Assembly: GCF_005047355.1 (NCBI RefSeq)
Contig: NZ_SUMC01000035.1
Location: 26,488-90,487 of the forward strand
Origin: Actinacidiphila oryziradicis
GTDB lineage: Bacteria > Actinomycetota > Actinomycetes > Streptomycetales > Streptomycetaceae
Direction: 5' to 3'
Length of the DNA: 64,000 nt
Shown: positions 54,044-63,171 of the stretch, one piece after another
Position numbering within the stretch: the first letter of the stretch is position 1
How the letters are laid out: each line of letters starts with the position of its first letter
Position numbers and translations under genes: made by a program
Notes under the pieces: generated by a model
Told to the model about the DNA's origin: nothing
The model's input: only the letters and a program-made list of their open reading frames with translations
Database searches by the model: none

Positions 54044-55329
54044 CGGATCCGGTCACCTGGGCCGCGTGGGGCTGTGCGCTGTTGTCCGCGCACTCTGCGG
54101 TCAACGCCCGCTGGGGCCGCCGCACCCCGCGGATGTCCCCGCCGGACGTCGGTGAGGCGGTGGCCGTCCTGGTACCGGCCAGAAACGAGGCGGACCGGAT
54201 CGGCCCTTTGCTGCGTTCGCTGCTGGCCCAGCGCGGTGTGCCCCGGATGGAGATCACCGTGCTCGACGACGGGTCGACGGACGGCACCGCCGAGGTGGTG
54301 CGAGACGTGGCCCGCGCAAACGGGGCAATCGTGGACGACTGCACGGCCCAAGCCCCCACACCGGCCGCGACCCCGGACCCGGCCGCGACCCCGGACCCGG
54401 ACCCGGCCGCGACCCCGGACCCGGACCCGGACCTGGGCCACACTCCGGACCCGGTTCAGGGCCGGGCTCGCTACCGGGCCGACGCCACCGTCCGGATCCT
54501 GTCGGGCGCGCCACTGCCGCCGGGCTGGCTGGGGAAGCCGCACGCTTGCCAGCAGCTCGCGGACAGAGCCGACCCGGCGGCGCGCCTGCTGGTCTTCGTC
54601 GACGCCGACGTCGTACTGGCACCTCATGCACTCGCCTCGCTGGCCCATCTGGCTCGCGACAGCCATGCCGGGGTGCTCTCCACCCATCTCCGCATGCTGG
54701 CGGTGACACCCGCAGAGCGCTTGTGCCAGCCCCTGCTCGGATGGACATGGCTGACCCTGTTCCCGATGCGGGCCATGCAACGTCCCGGCTGGGGCGCAAT
54801 GGCCAGCGCCGAGGGGCAATTGCTGGTGTTCGACCGCACGGCGTACGAGCACGGCGGGGGGCACGCGGGGGTACGGGACCAGGTGCTGGAGGACTGGGCC
54901 ATCGCGCGTGCGGTCGGACGGGCCGGAGGCCGCCTGGTGTGCGTCGACGGGGCGAGACTGGCCGACTGCCGGATGTACACGGGGTGGAGGGAAATCGCCG
55001 AAGGCTATGCCAAGTCGATGTGTACGGCAGCCCCGCTGCCCGTGGGCCTCCTCGCCTTGATGGCCCTGCTGTTCTGCTACGTACTGCCGCCGGTGGCCGC
55101 CTGCTTCGGCTCGCTGACCGGACTGTGCGGATACCTGGCCGCAGTCGCCGGGCGCTGGATCACCGCACGGGCGTGCGGTGACCGCACGTGGCCGGACGCG
55201 CTCGCGCACCCGGTCTCCGTCGCACTGGCGGTAGGGCTGTTCTTCTACTCGCACTGGCTCGACCGGCGCGGTTTGCGCACCTGGAAGGGACGCGCCGTCC
55301 ACAAGCCGGCTTGTGAACCTCGCGGCTGA
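54040..55329 (+). CDS. Membrane-associated family 2 glycosyltransferase (CruC-like)
   Basis: A 429-residue GT-A enzyme. An N-terminal hydrophobic segment (1-20) precedes the catalytic domain: VLVPARNEADRIGPLLRSLL, VLDDGSTDGT, the FVDADV (DxD) metal site near residue 187, and the late QVLEDWAIARAVGRAG (ED/acceptor) motif. Three C-terminal helices (about 333-415) complete it. It resembles the carotenoid/steroid-type GT2 transferases (CruC-like). A low-complexity insertion of about 35 residues made of PDPAATPDPDP repeats (nt 54350-54445) lies between the nucleotide-binding and DxD motifs. Start overlaps the upstream small ORF. Confidence 0.82.
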   Translation: MTDPVTWAAWGCALLSAHSAVNARWGRRTPRMSPPDVGEAVAVLVPARNEADRIGPLLRSLLAQRGVPRMEITVLDDGSTDGTAEVVRDVARANGAIVDDCTAQAPTPAATPDPAATPDPDPAATPDPDPDLGHTPDPVQGRARYRADATVRILSGAPLPPGWLGKPHACQQLADRADPAARLLVFVDADVVLAPHALASLAHLARDSHAGVLSTHLRMLAVTPAERLCQPLLGWTWLTLFPMRAMQRPGWGAMASAEGQLLVFDRTAYEHGGGHAGVRDQVLEDWAIARAVGRAGGRLVCVDGARLADCRMYTGWREIAEGYAKSMCTAAPLPVGLLALMALLFCYVLPPVAACFGSLTGLCGYLAAVAGRWITARACGDRTWPDALAHPVSVALAVGLFFYSHWLDRRGLRTWKGRAVHKPACEPRG

Positions 55330-55437
55330 CCGTTGACCGCGACTGAGCCGAGCACCGGCGAAGGGGCCGCCGCTGCGCCGGACGGTGAACCAGCCCCCCT
55401 CACCTGGGGGCGAGGGCGACCCGGATGGCACGACCTA

Positions 55438-55475
55438 AAACGATGCCATCATGTGTGCGCATAGCGATATCGTTT
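55438..55475. promoter_or_regulatory. Candidate autoregulatory site of the vapBC operon
   Basis: AAACGAT (55438-55444) and ATCGTTT (55469-55475) form an inverted repeat spanning 38 nt, with the palindrome CGATATCG (55465-55472) at the right arm. It lies 27 nt upstream of the antitoxin ATG. VapB/VapC complexes commonly bind such repeats to repress their own operon; assignment here is by position. Confidence 0.35.
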
Positions 55476-55501
55476 CAGTGTCACACTTAGAGGGAGAGGT
55501 C

Positions 55502-55735
55502 ATGTCTCGTACTGTTATCGATCTCGATGACGAGATCGTTGAGGAAGCCATGCGGCTGTACGGTGCCAAGACAAAAGCGGCAGCCGTACGTGCCGCCATG
55601 GAGGATGCCGTCAAACGGCGTTTGCGTCAGGAGTTCGCCGACGCTGTGAAGTCTGGGGAGCTCGACTTCAATGAGATCGTCGATAATACCGGCCCAGTCG
55701 GAACCCGTCCCCGGGACCGGGAGAGCGCTGCGTGA
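55502..55735 (+). CDS. vapB: VapB-type antitoxin
   Basis: A 77-residue protein starting MSRTVIDLDDEIVEEAMRLY, the ribbon-helix-helix DNA-binding fold of type II VapB antitoxins (MazE/VapB-like short strand and two helices at about 1-45), followed by an acidic C-terminus (GELDFNEIVDN) that would wrap the toxin. ATG 55502 has a GGGAGAGG box; an upstream ATG is out of place. Its stop overlaps the toxin GTG, ensuring coupled synthesis. Confidence 0.88.
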   Translation: MSRTVIDLDDEIVEEAMRLYGAKTKAAAVRAAMEDAVKRRLRQEFADAVKSGELDFNEIVDNTGPVGTRPRDRESAA

Positions 55736-56148
55736 GTGTCTTTCTCGCGGACAAGTCAGCCCTTGCCCGCTGGGGACAGCCAGGGGCGGGGGAAGTGCTG
55801 GACGACCTGAACGACCGTGGTCTCCTGGTCACTTGCGCGGTCGTCGAGTACGGGATGGTCTACAGCGCGCGCACCAAGCAGGACGCGTCCCGTACCCGCC
55901 TCAGCCTCCGTGGCTTCGACTATGTCCCCTGTAACGATGAGGAACACGAACGGGCCCTGTGGCTCCAGCGTGAGGCGCTGCGCCGGGGCTTCCACCGGGC
56001 TCTCTCACTCTCCGACGTGCTGATCGCCGCTATCGCGGGGCGGCGAGGCTTGACGGTCCTGCACTACGACGGCGACTTCGACATGATCCGCGAGATCACG
56101 GGGCAGACCATGCGCTGGGTGGTCGAACCCGGCACCGCCGACCGGTAG
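55732..56148 (+). CDS. vapC: VapC-family PIN-domain toxin ribonuclease
   Basis: A 138-residue PIN domain. Acidic metal-binding residues are all present: D7 (FLADKSA), E39 (VVEYG), D95 (LSLSDVLIAA) and D113/D115 (HYDGDFD), so the enzyme should be active. PIN toxins cleave RNA, often tRNA or rRNA, and are held inactive by the cognate antitoxin encoded just upstream. GTG at 55732 overlaps the antitoxin stop by 4 nt. Confidence 0.9.
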   Translation: MSVFLADKSALARWGQPGAGEVLDDLNDRGLLVTCAVVEYGMVYSARTKQDASRTRLSLRGFDYVPCNDEEHERALWLQREALRRGFHRALSLSDVLIAAIAGRRGLTVLHYDGDFDMIREITGQTMRWVVEPGTADR

Positions 56149-56371
56149 TCGGCGGGCAAACCGCCGCGGGTGACCGTCAGTGCCGGGCGCCCGCAGCACC
56201 CGGTGAGGTCGCCGGTGCTCCGGTGCGCAGGCCGGTATGCCGGTGTACGCGTACGCGATGCCCACGGCCAACGTCAGCGACAACGTTGCGAACAGGAACA
56301 GCGAGAGCACCTGTCGCCACGAAGGCACGAACCGGCCCACGCCCATCCCATGGCTCAAGGAGAGGACCATC

Positions 56372-57136
56372 ATGTCCGTCGTCGACAAGTCAGCCGTCGG
56401 TACGAGTGCCCGGCAGTACCACATCGGTGTGGCACCCGGGGAGGTCGGTGAGATCGCGCTGCTGCCGGGTGACCCTTTCCGGGTCGCCCTGATCGCCGAG
56501 TTCCTCGACGATGTCACGGAAGTGGCGCACCGCCGCGAACACCGCACCGTCACCGGCTATTACCAGGGGCTCCGGGTCAGTGCCACCTCCACGGGCATGG
56601 GGTGCCCCTCCACCGCCATCGCGGTGGAGGAGCTGGCCCGGTGCGGGGTCAACACGTTCATACGGGTGGGCAGCAGCGCGGCCCTGCAACCGCACATCGG
56701 CCCCGGGGACCTGCTGATCAGCCATGGCGCCCTGCGCAATGACGGGACCAGCGACGCCTATGTGCCCAGGGGCTACCCTGCCGTCCCCGATCTGCGGCTG
56801 ACCATCGCGCTGGAGGACGTGGCCCGCGAGCTGGCGCCGGAGGCCGGATTCGCGGTGCACTCGGGGATCAACGCCACCGATGACGCCTTCTACGCCGAGA
56901 CCCCGGCGTTCATCGATGAGCTGAGCCGCCTCGGCCTGACGAACGTCGAGATGGAGGCCTCCGCCTTGTATGTCGTCGCCCGGCAGCGCGGCCTGCGGGC
57001 CGCCATGATCTGTGCCTGCTCCTCCAACCTCGTAGCGGGGGCCAGCGTCTATGACGAGTCGAACGCCCGCCTGCACGACGGCTGGCGGCACAGCATCCGG
57101 GTGGCCCTTGACGCCGCTCTGCGGATCCACGCCTGA
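56372..57136 (+). CDS. Uridine/purine nucleoside phosphorylase family protein
   Basis: A 254-residue phosphorylase of the NP-I superfamily. It has EIALLPGDPFRVALIAEF (phosphate-binding GD), STGMGCPSTAIAVEELAR, the phosphate-site IRVGSSAALQ, and the nucleoside-site EMEASALYVVA near 195. The EMEASALY motif is typical of Udp-type uridine phosphorylases, which cleave uridine to uracil and ribose-1-phosphate. ATG 56372 follows AAGGAG by about 10 nt. It stands alone between VapBC and the dimethylformamidase-like gene. Confidence 0.88.
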   Translation: MSVVDKSAVGTSARQYHIGVAPGEVGEIALLPGDPFRVALIAEFLDDVTEVAHRREHRTVTGYYQGLRVSATSTGMGCPSTAIAVEELARCGVNTFIRVGSSAALQPHIGPGDLLISHGALRNDGTSDAYVPRGYPAVPDLRLTIALEDVARELAPEAGFAVHSGINATDDAFYAETPAFIDELSRLGLTNVEMEASALYVVARQRGLRAAMICACSSNLVAGASVYDESNARLHDGWRHSIRVALDAALRIHA

Positions 57137-57390
57137 CCTCAGCGCGCGGCGGTCTGCCTGTCACCGGCGGTCTGCTCCGCCCCCGACCGTCCGCTCGGTA
57201 CGGCCGGTACGGGCAGCGGTGAGGACAGTGCGTGCTTTGCTGACTCAGTAGCGCGGGCAGCGCGACCTTGGCGCCCCTGAACGCCGCCGCGTACAGATTG
57301 CCCGATCGGCGCGCCACATCCGGGTTCGGTGGGGAATACCCCATGGTGGGTTCTGCCGTGAATCTCTTCCGGTGAGGTGAGGAGGCGTGC

Positions 57391-58929
57391 GTGGGTGGCA
57401 GGTCGGAGTGGGACCGTCGGCGCTTTCTCGGTACGGCGGTGGGCGCGGGAGCCGTCGCCGCCGGGTGCTCGGCGCCCCCGGGCCGTACTGCGGACGCCGC
57501 TCCCGTGTCGGAGAACGACCGCCCCGGTGACCGCGACTGGGGCCTGCGGGACGGAGGAGCCGACCGGGCGATCGAGGGATACGCGGACCGGGTGAGTGTG
57601 CTGCCGGGCGAATCGTTCGGGCTGTATGTCTCCACCACGGGCGGCCCGTTCCGTGCCGAGGCGTTCCGGATGGGCTGGTACGGCGGTGCCCAGGCCCGCA
57701 AGGTGTGGTCATCCGGGCACCTGCCGGGGGCGGCCCAGCCGGTGCCGGATCCCGCAGGGCCGACCCGTACGGTGTCGGCGGCGGGCTGGCGGCCGAGTAC
57801 CCGGGTTTCCACCCGTGGCTGGCCCGAGGGGGCGTACCTCGTACGGCTCACCGCCGGCTCCGGGGAGCAGCGCTATGTGCCGGTCACCGTGCGGTCCCGG
57901 CAGACGGCGGGCCGGCTGGTCCTGGTGAACGCGGTGGCGACCTGGCAGGCGTACAACGCCTGGGGCGGCCGGAGCCTGTACCACGGGCCGGGCGGGAAGG
58001 CTGACTATGCGGGGCGTTCACTGGCGGTCAGCTGCGACCGTCCGTACGACGGCGACGGCGCGCCCCTGTTCACCACGTACGAGCAGCCCGCCATCGCCCT
58101 GGCCGAGAGCCTTGGGCTGTCGCTGGCGTATGTGACGAGCATGGACCTCGACCGTGAGCCGCACCTGCTGGCCGGGGCGCGCGCGGTGGTCTCGCTGGGC
58201 CATGACGAGTACTGGTCCCCGGCGATCCGTGACCGGGTGACCGCCGCCCGGGACGCGGGTGCGAACCTGGTGTTCCTCGGCGCGAACGCCTGCTTCCGCC
58301 GCATCCGGCTGGAGCCTTCCGCCGGGCGGGACAGGCGGCTGGTGGTCTGTTACAAGACCGACTGGCCGCACGATCCGATGCACGGCAAGGACGACGCGGC
58401 CGTTACCGCCGACTGGCGCGAGCCCCCGCACGCCCGCCCGGAGAACTCGCTCACGGGCACCCTGTACGAGTCGAACGGCACGAGCGCCGCCTATGTGGTC
58501 GCCGAGCCCGGCCACTGGCTGTTCGCGGGCACCGGCGTCACGCGCGACACCCGCTTCGCGAATCTGGTCGGCACCGAGTACGACCGGGTCGACGGCGGCT
58601 CGAACACGCCCCGGCCGATCGAGATCCTCGCCCACTCCCCTCTGGTCTGCCGAGGTGTGCGCAGTTTCGCCAACTCGGCGTATTACACCGTGCCCGCCGG
58701 GGCGGGGACGTTCAATGCCGGCACCATGCGATGGGTCGAGTCGCTGAAGGGAGACGGCGCCCACGGCATCCCCCCGGCCACCGCCGCCTTCACGCGACGG
58801 GTGACGGAGAACCTCCTGCGCGCCTTTGCCGAGGGCCCCGTCGGCCATCGTCACCCGGCCCGCGACAACCTCGACGCCCATCACCCCTACGCGGGTGACC
58901 CGATCTGGGCCCACCACAATCTCTGGTGA
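57391..58929 (+). CDS. Tat-exported lipoprotein, N,N-dimethylformamidase beta-subunit-like
   Basis: A 512-residue exported protein. The signal carries a twin-arginine motif and lipobox (DRRRFLGTAVGAGAVAAGC), so it should be exported folded by Tat and lipid-anchored near Cys26. The mature part is the large domain related to the beta subunit of N,N-dimethylformamidase: WGGRSLYHGP, YEQPAIALAESLGL, HDEYWSPAIRD and the C-terminal GTMRWVESLKG motifs. The GTG at 57391 has a GAGGAGG box. No small subunit gene is adjacent, so activity is not certain. Confidence 0.85.
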   Translation: MGGRSEWDRRRFLGTAVGAGAVAAGCSAPPGRTADAAPVSENDRPGDRDWGLRDGGADRAIEGYADRVSVLPGESFGLYVSTTGGPFRAEAFRMGWYGGAQARKVWSSGHLPGAAQPVPDPAGPTRTVSAAGWRPSTRVSTRGWPEGAYLVRLTAGSGEQRYVPVTVRSRQTAGRLVLVNAVATWQAYNAWGGRSLYHGPGGKADYAGRSLAVSCDRPYDGDGAPLFTTYEQPAIALAESLGLSLAYVTSMDLDREPHLLAGARAVVSLGHDEYWSPAIRDRVTAARDAGANLVFLGANACFRRIRLEPSAGRDRRLVVCYKTDWPHDPMHGKDDAAVTADWREPPHARPENSLTGTLYESNGTSAAYVVAEPGHWLFAGTGVTRDTRFANLVGTEYDRVDGGSNTPRPIEILAHSPLVCRGVRSFANSAYYTVPAGAGTFNAGTMRWVESLKGDGAHGIPPATAAFTRRVTENLLRAFAEGPVGHRHPARDNLDAHHPYAGDPIWAHHNLW

Positions 58930-58958
58930 ACTGGTCCGGCGGGTCGGCGGGCCGGCGG

Positions 58959-59525
58959 TCAGATCGTGGTGAGGTCGATTTCCAGGGAGAAGGGCGCCAC
59001 TGTCTTGACCGTGCCGGTGAACACGTCGCTGTCACGGTAGTCCCTGCTCGCCGGGTCGAGAACGCAGGTGTACACCAGCGGGACACCCGTGGCGGCCTGT
59101 TCGATACGCCAGTAGAACGGGATGCCGGCCTTGGCGTACTGGTCCACCTTCACGATCCGGTCGGTGGTTTCCGAGCCGGGTGAGACGACCTCGACGACCA
59201 GCAGTACATGTTCGGGCCGGGTGGGTGTGATGTCGATGGTGTCCGCGCGGTAGACGACGACGTCCGGACGGCGGTTGCTGAGGGGCACGTCCTGCAGGCG
59301 AACATCGAAGTCCGCGTCGGCGTTCCATTCCGGACCCGCGGCGGAGTCCAGGGCGTTCGCCAGGATCCGGGCCAGGCGATTGTGCCGCTTGGACGCGCTG
59401 GGGCTTACGACGACCATCCCGTCCACGATCTCGATTCCCGCGCACTGCTCCTCGGACCAGGAGGCGTACTGCTCGGCGGTGATTGGAGCGTGCATCCATG
59501 CGGGCGCGACCATCTCGGCGGTCAT
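58959..59525 (-). CDS. Uma2-family putative endonuclease
   Basis: A 188-residue protein of the Uma2/DUF820 restriction-endonuclease-like fold. Motifs include IEIVDGMVVVSPSASKRHN (N-terminal Glu), the catalytic-type RRPDVVVYRA and LVVEVVSPGSETTDR with the ExK-like tail KVDQYAKAGIPFYWRI. Such genes are abundant in cyanobacteria and actinomycetes; their role is unknown. ATG 59525 has a GGGAGGT box 7 nt upstream. It converges with the dimethylformamidase-like gene, 29 nt between stops. Confidence 0.85.
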   Translation of the reverse strand: MTAEMVAPAWMHAPITAEQYASWSEEQCAGIEIVDGMVVVSPSASKRHNRLARILANALDSAAGPEWNADADFDVRLQDVPLSNRRPDVVVYRADTIDITPTRPEHVLLVVEVVSPGSETTDRIVKVDQYAKAGIPFYWRIEQAATGVPLVYTCVLDPASRDYRDSDVFTGTVKTVAPFSLEIDLTTI

Positions 59526-59682
59526 GGCGTACCTCCCCTGAGCATGCTCGACGGGCCTGGCGCGGCTGAGCTCAGCGTACTCCGAGCGGTTGGGCCGGAG
59601 CGGCAACACCGTCGCCCTCGGAGGCTGCGCCGGCCGGGCCCGCCGGGTCAGGGGGCGGTGGGCGGTGCGGCCTCCGACCGCG

Positions 59683-59949
59683 TCAGGCGGCGAGTTCGGC
59701 GGGGACCGCTGCGAGGGCTTCCTGGACGGCCGCGATGAGCTGCCGGGCGGACTGCGCGGTCAGCTCCAGCGCGACCCGGGCCGAGGGGCCCTTGGACGGA
59801 TCGGCGAAGTCGATGTTGAGGGTGTGTTCGGCCATGGCGTGTACGGGGTGGTCGAAGTACACCGTCACATCCGACACGTGGAACCAGGAGCCGCCCGGCC
59901 CCTTGGCGCTGCCGTCGACGGAGTCTTTGACGGTGGTGTAGGTGCACAT
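59683..59949 (-). CDS. DUF6295-family small protein
   Basis: An 88-residue soluble protein (MCTYTTVKDSVDGSAKG, then HTLNIDFADPSKGPSARVALEL). It is conserved in Streptomyces with unknown function. ATG 59949 is used because a GGGAG box precedes it by 7 nt. It follows the dienelactone hydrolase by 2 nt and is probably co-transcribed with it. Confidence 0.8.
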   Translation of the reverse strand: MCTYTTVKDSVDGSAKGPGGSWFHVSDVTVYFDHPVHAMAEHTLNIDFADPSKGPSARVALELTAQSARQLIAAVQEALAAVPAELAA

Positions 59950-59951
59950 GT

Positions 59952-60695
59952 TCAAGCTCCCAGGTGCTTGGCGTAGAAGGCGGTGATCCGTTCCCAGCCG
60001 TCGTTGGCCGCCGCCACGTTGTAGCGGACACGGTCCACCGTGAAGAAGGCGTGGCCGGCGCCCTCGTAGCTGTGGAAGTCGAAGTCCTTGTTGTGGGCGG
60101 ACAGGATCTGCTCCAGCTCCGCCACCTGCTCGGGACCGGGGTACTTGTCGTCGGCGCCGAACAGACCCAGCAGCGGCGCACGCAGCCCGGGCAGCTGGTC
60201 GACCAGGTTGGTGACCTTCAGCGGGAAGCCCTCCGGCGGGGTGCCGGTGACGAAGGCGCCGTAGCAGTCCACCGCGGCGTCCACGTCCAGGTTGCAGGCC
60301 GCCAGTACGGACTGCCGCCCGCCGGAGCAGTAGCCGATCACGCCGACCTTCCCGTTGGAGCTGGGAAGCGCACGCAGATGGGCCGCGGCGCCCGCGACGT
60401 CGCCGAGCAGACGGGGGTCCGGCACGCCGCCGTTGGCCCGAGCGGTCGCGGCCGCATCGTCCGGAGCGGCGCCCGGCGCTTCGCGGTGGTAGAGATTGGG
60501 GCAGATCGCGTCATAGCCGAGTTCGGCGAACCGACGGACGATCTCCTTGGTGGCCCGGTCGTAGCCGGGCATGTGGTGGATGACAACGACGCCGCCGCGT
60601 CGCTCCTCGCCCTCCGGGCGGGCGAGGTACGCCTCGATCTCGTCGCCGTCGTGACCGGTGAACCGGATTGTTGTCGCGGTTAGGGAATCGCTCAT
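59952..60695 (-). CDS. Dienelactone hydrolase family protein
   Basis: A 247-residue alpha/beta hydrolase. The catalytic triad motifs are GYCSGGRQSVL (nucleophile Cys near 126), GADDKYPGPEQ (Asp) and GAGHAFF (His), as in carboxymethylenebutenolidase-type enzymes that open dienelactones in aromatic catabolism; actual substrate unknown. Start taken at ATG 60695 (MSDSL), because an ATG at 60704 falls inside the TATAAT box facing this gene. With that box only 8 nt upstream the transcript may be leaderless. It is divergent from a MarR regulator and probably controlled by it. Confidence 0.88.
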   Translation of the reverse strand: MSDSLTATTIRFTGHDGDEIEAYLARPEGEERRGGVVVIHHMPGYDRATKEIVRRFAELGYDAICPNLYHREAPGAAPDDAAATARANGGVPDPRLLGDVAGAAAHLRALPSSNGKVGVIGYCSGGRQSVLAACNLDVDAAVDCYGAFVTGTPPEGFPLKVTNLVDQLPGLRAPLLGLFGADDKYPGPEQVAELEQILSAHNKDFDFHSYEGAGHAFFTVDRVRYNVAAANDGWERITAFYAKHLGA

Positions 60696-60702
60696 GGTTC
60701 CC

Positions 60703-60732
60703 ATTATAAGTCTTGGCTGATAAGTCTATACT
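60703..60732. promoter_or_regulatory. Divergent promoter with direct repeats between hydrolase and MarR genes
   Basis: Leftward TATAAT (60708-60703) and rightward TATACT (60727-60732) lie back to back. ATAAGTCT occurs at 60706-60713 and 60720-60727, a 14-bp period, overlapping both -10 boxes. This layout would let one bound MarR dimer pair silence both genes. Confidence 0.55.
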
Positions 60733-60742
60733 GTCGACCGTG

Positions 60743-61177
60743 ATGATCCACGAGGACGCGGCACGTCTGGCGGCGGAACTGCGCGCCTGCCTGGGGCCAC
60801 TGGTACGCCGGCTCCGCCAGGTGCATCTGGACGGCGAGCTCACCCTGTCACAGACCTCGGTGCTGGTACGGCTGGACCGCGAGGGCCCGGCGACACCGAG
60901 CGAGCTGGCGGCCGGGGAGGGCATCCGTCCGCAGTCCATGGGCACGATCGTCGCCGCGTTGCGGGAACGCGGGCTGGTGGCCCGCGACCCGGACCCGCAC
61001 GACGGCCGCCGCGTTGTCGTATCGCTGACCGACGCAGGGCTGGAGGCGCTGCGCGGGCTCCGCCGGGAAAAGGCGCGGCGCCTGACCCGGGCCATCACCG
61101 AGGAGCTCACCCCTGCCGAGCGAGGGCAGCTGGCCGCCGCGATCCCCCTCCTGGAAAGGCTCAGCCGTCGTGTCTGA
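60743..61177 (+). CDS. MarR-family transcriptional regulator
   Basis: A 144-residue winged-helix regulator: dimerisation helix (IHEDAARLAAELRACLGPLV), the HTH TPSELAAGEGIRPQSMGTIV, the wing LVARDPDPHDGRRVVVSLTDAG and a C-terminal helix. The start is either GTG 60740 or ATG 60743; TATACT ends 8 nt before, so the mRNA is probably leaderless. Family members respond to small aromatic or oxidising ligands and usually repress the divergent gene, here a dienelactone hydrolase. Confidence 0.9.
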   Translation: MIHEDAARLAAELRACLGPLVRRLRQVHLDGELTLSQTSVLVRLDREGPATPSELAAGEGIRPQSMGTIVAALRERGLVARDPDPHDGRRVVVSLTDAGLEALRGLRREKARRLTRAITEELTPAERGQLAAAIPLLERLSRRV

Positions 61178-61195
61178 CGGCGGTGGGATCCCCGG

Positions 61196-61231
61196 GGCTC
61201 CCGGGCTGGCTCCCGGGCTGGCTCCCGGGCT
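61196..61231. repeat. Three copies of a 12-bp tandem repeat
   Basis: GGCTCCCGGGCT is repeated three times in direct order in the 201-nt gap before the antiporter gene. Each unit contains the palindrome CCCGGG. No other feature was found in this gap. Confidence 0.7.
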
Positions 61232-61378
61232 CTACGTACTCGACCTCGGCCCCTCCGGGTGGCGGGCGCAGAGGAGATCCCCGACGTCAGAGATTCACTA
61301 GACTGGCCTAGGAGTGCCGGGAAGCCTGGTCGGCGGTAGGTCAAACACGACCAGTTCTGACGACCCGGGGGACGCGCC

Positions 61379-62941
61379 ATGACCGATCTGACCGCAGTAC
61401 TGCTCCTGGTCGCCCTGGCGACGGCCGTGGCGACGGGGGCCCGTCACTGGCGTATCCCGGCGCCGTCCTTGCTGGTCATCGCCGGTATCGGCGTCGGCCT
61501 GCTGCCCTGGGTGAGGGATTTCAGGGTATCTCCGCAGGTGATCAATCTGGTGGTGCTCCCGCCGCTGCTCTATGCCTCGGCGGAGGAGATCTCCTGGCGG
61601 GAGCTGCGGCGCGTATGGCGGCCGGTGACCGTGCTCGCCTTCGGGCTGGTGCTGGCCTCGGCCGCCGCGGTCGGCGCGGTGGCGGCGGCGATCACTCCGC
61701 TCTCCGGGACGACGGCCTTCGTCCTGGGTGCCGTACTGGCCAGCACCGACCCGGTCGCGGTGACCGCGCTGGGGCGGCGGCTCGCGCTGCCGCCGCGCGT
61801 CCAGATGATGGTGCAGGCGGAGAGTCTGTTCAACGACGCCACCAGCCTGGTGCTGTTCAAGGTCGCCGTGGGTACCGCTGTGGCCGGCGGGGCGCTCTCG
61901 GGCGGCACGGCCGCCGGTGAGTTCGTGCTGCTGGGCGGGGGCGGGGCGCTGGTCGGGGCAGTTGTGGCCGGATTGGTGGCGCTGATCCGTCGTCGTACCG
62001 AGGACCCCGTGCTGGAGACGGTGATCGCGCTGGTCACGCCGTACGCGGCGTACGTCCTGGCCGAGGATGTGCACGCCTCCGGGGTGACCGCGGTGGTGGT
62101 CGCCGGGGTCGTCCTCGGCGGCCAGGCACAGCGGCTCACCAACGCGCCCATCCGACTGCAGGTGCACGCCGTCTACGGCACCGTCGTCTTCCTGCTGGAG
62201 AGCGTGGTCTTCGCCATCATCGGCCTGGAACTCCCCTCGCTGATCCGCGATCTCGGCGCTGAGGGGCACGCGTGGCCGTTGCAGGCGCTCGCCGTGGCCG
62301 GGACCCTGCTGACCGTCCGGATGGTCTGGGTCTTCCCGCTCTCGGCCGCCATGCAGCGCCGGCGCGGCATCGGCCCGGTGACCTGGCGGGTGCCCGCCGT
62401 GCTCTCCTGGGCCGGTACCCGCGGCGTCCTGCCGTTGGCCGCGGCTCTGTCCATCCCGCTCACCGCTCACGACGGCACGCCGCTTCCACAGCGGGAACTC
62501 GTGCTGGTGCTGACCACCGCGGTCGTCGTCTTCACCCTGGTCCTCCAGGGCTTCACGCTGGCACCGGTGGTCCGCCGTTCCGGCATCGCCCTGGAACCCG
62601 CGCACACCGAACGTGAAGAGGCCAACGCCCGCGACAGCCTCGCCCGCGCCGGGCTCACCCAGCTGGAGCAGCTCGCCGAACTGGAGGCCGCGCCCGAGGT
62701 CGTCGTGGACCAGCTGCGCCGGGGGCTGCAGGCCCGTCTCGACCACGCCAGGGCCCAGCTGGACGAGGCCGCGGATCCGGCGGACTCGACCGCCACCGCC
62801 TATCGCGCGATGCGGCGGGCACTGATCGAGGCGGAGTCCGCCGAGCTGCAACGGCTCTACGACGAGCACCGGATCAGTGACACCACGCGCAGGCGCATCC
62901 AGCGCACGCTGGACCTGGAGGACGTCGGGCTCGGCGAGTGA
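61379..62941 (+). CDS. CPA1-family Na+/H+ antiporter
   Basis: A 520-residue membrane antiporter with about twelve helices (about 3-415). Landmarks are LVVLPPLLYASAEEISWREL in helix 3, the ion-binding motifs VLASTDPVAVTAL and AESLFNDATSLVLFK (family ND motif), and SWAGTRGVLPLAAAL. The cytosolic C-terminal 110 residues (about 412-520) are charged and helical, a likely regulatory tail. ATG at 61379. Role is sodium or pH homeostasis by exchange of Na+ (or K+) for H+ across the plasma membrane. Confidence 0.93.
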   Translation: MTDLTAVLLLVALATAVATGARHWRIPAPSLLVIAGIGVGLLPWVRDFRVSPQVINLVVLPPLLYASAEEISWRELRRVWRPVTVLAFGLVLASAAAVGAVAAAITPLSGTTAFVLGAVLASTDPVAVTALGRRLALPPRVQMMVQAESLFNDATSLVLFKVAVGTAVAGGALSGGTAAGEFVLLGGGGALVGAVVAGLVALIRRRTEDPVLETVIALVTPYAAYVLAEDVHASGVTAVVVAGVVLGGQAQRLTNAPIRLQVHAVYGTVVFLLESVVFAIIGLELPSLIRDLGAEGHAWPLQALAVAGTLLTVRMVWVFPLSAAMQRRRGIGPVTWRVPAVLSWAGTRGVLPLAAALSIPLTAHDGTPLPQRELVLVLTTAVVVFTLVLQGFTLAPVVRRSGIALEPAHTEREEANARDSLARAGLTQLEQLAELEAAPEVVVDQLRRGLQARLDHARAQLDEAADPADSTATAYRAMRRALIEAESAELQRLYDEHRISDTTRRRIQRTLDLEDVGLGE

Positions 62942-63171
62942 ATACCGGTGGGCCGGAGTCAGGGATCCGTCAATCCGGCGCTGTCCCGCGTCAAAGGCTC
63001 GTCAGGACGGTGGCTCTCGGCCCGCGGTCGCGTTTCGGTGGACGAAGTACACCCGCCGGGGCTCTGCGACCGTGATCTGCGCCAGGCGGTGCCGGACACG
63101 GCCCAGGCGGGCCCCAGCGGGTGTCCCAGGGAGGCGCACTCCGAGAACTCCGAGAGGGAGCGGTAGCACCG

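Noticed and set aside
62942..63171. 72-codon frame between antiporter and USP genes
   Set aside because: No ribosome site and biased composition; treated as intergenic.
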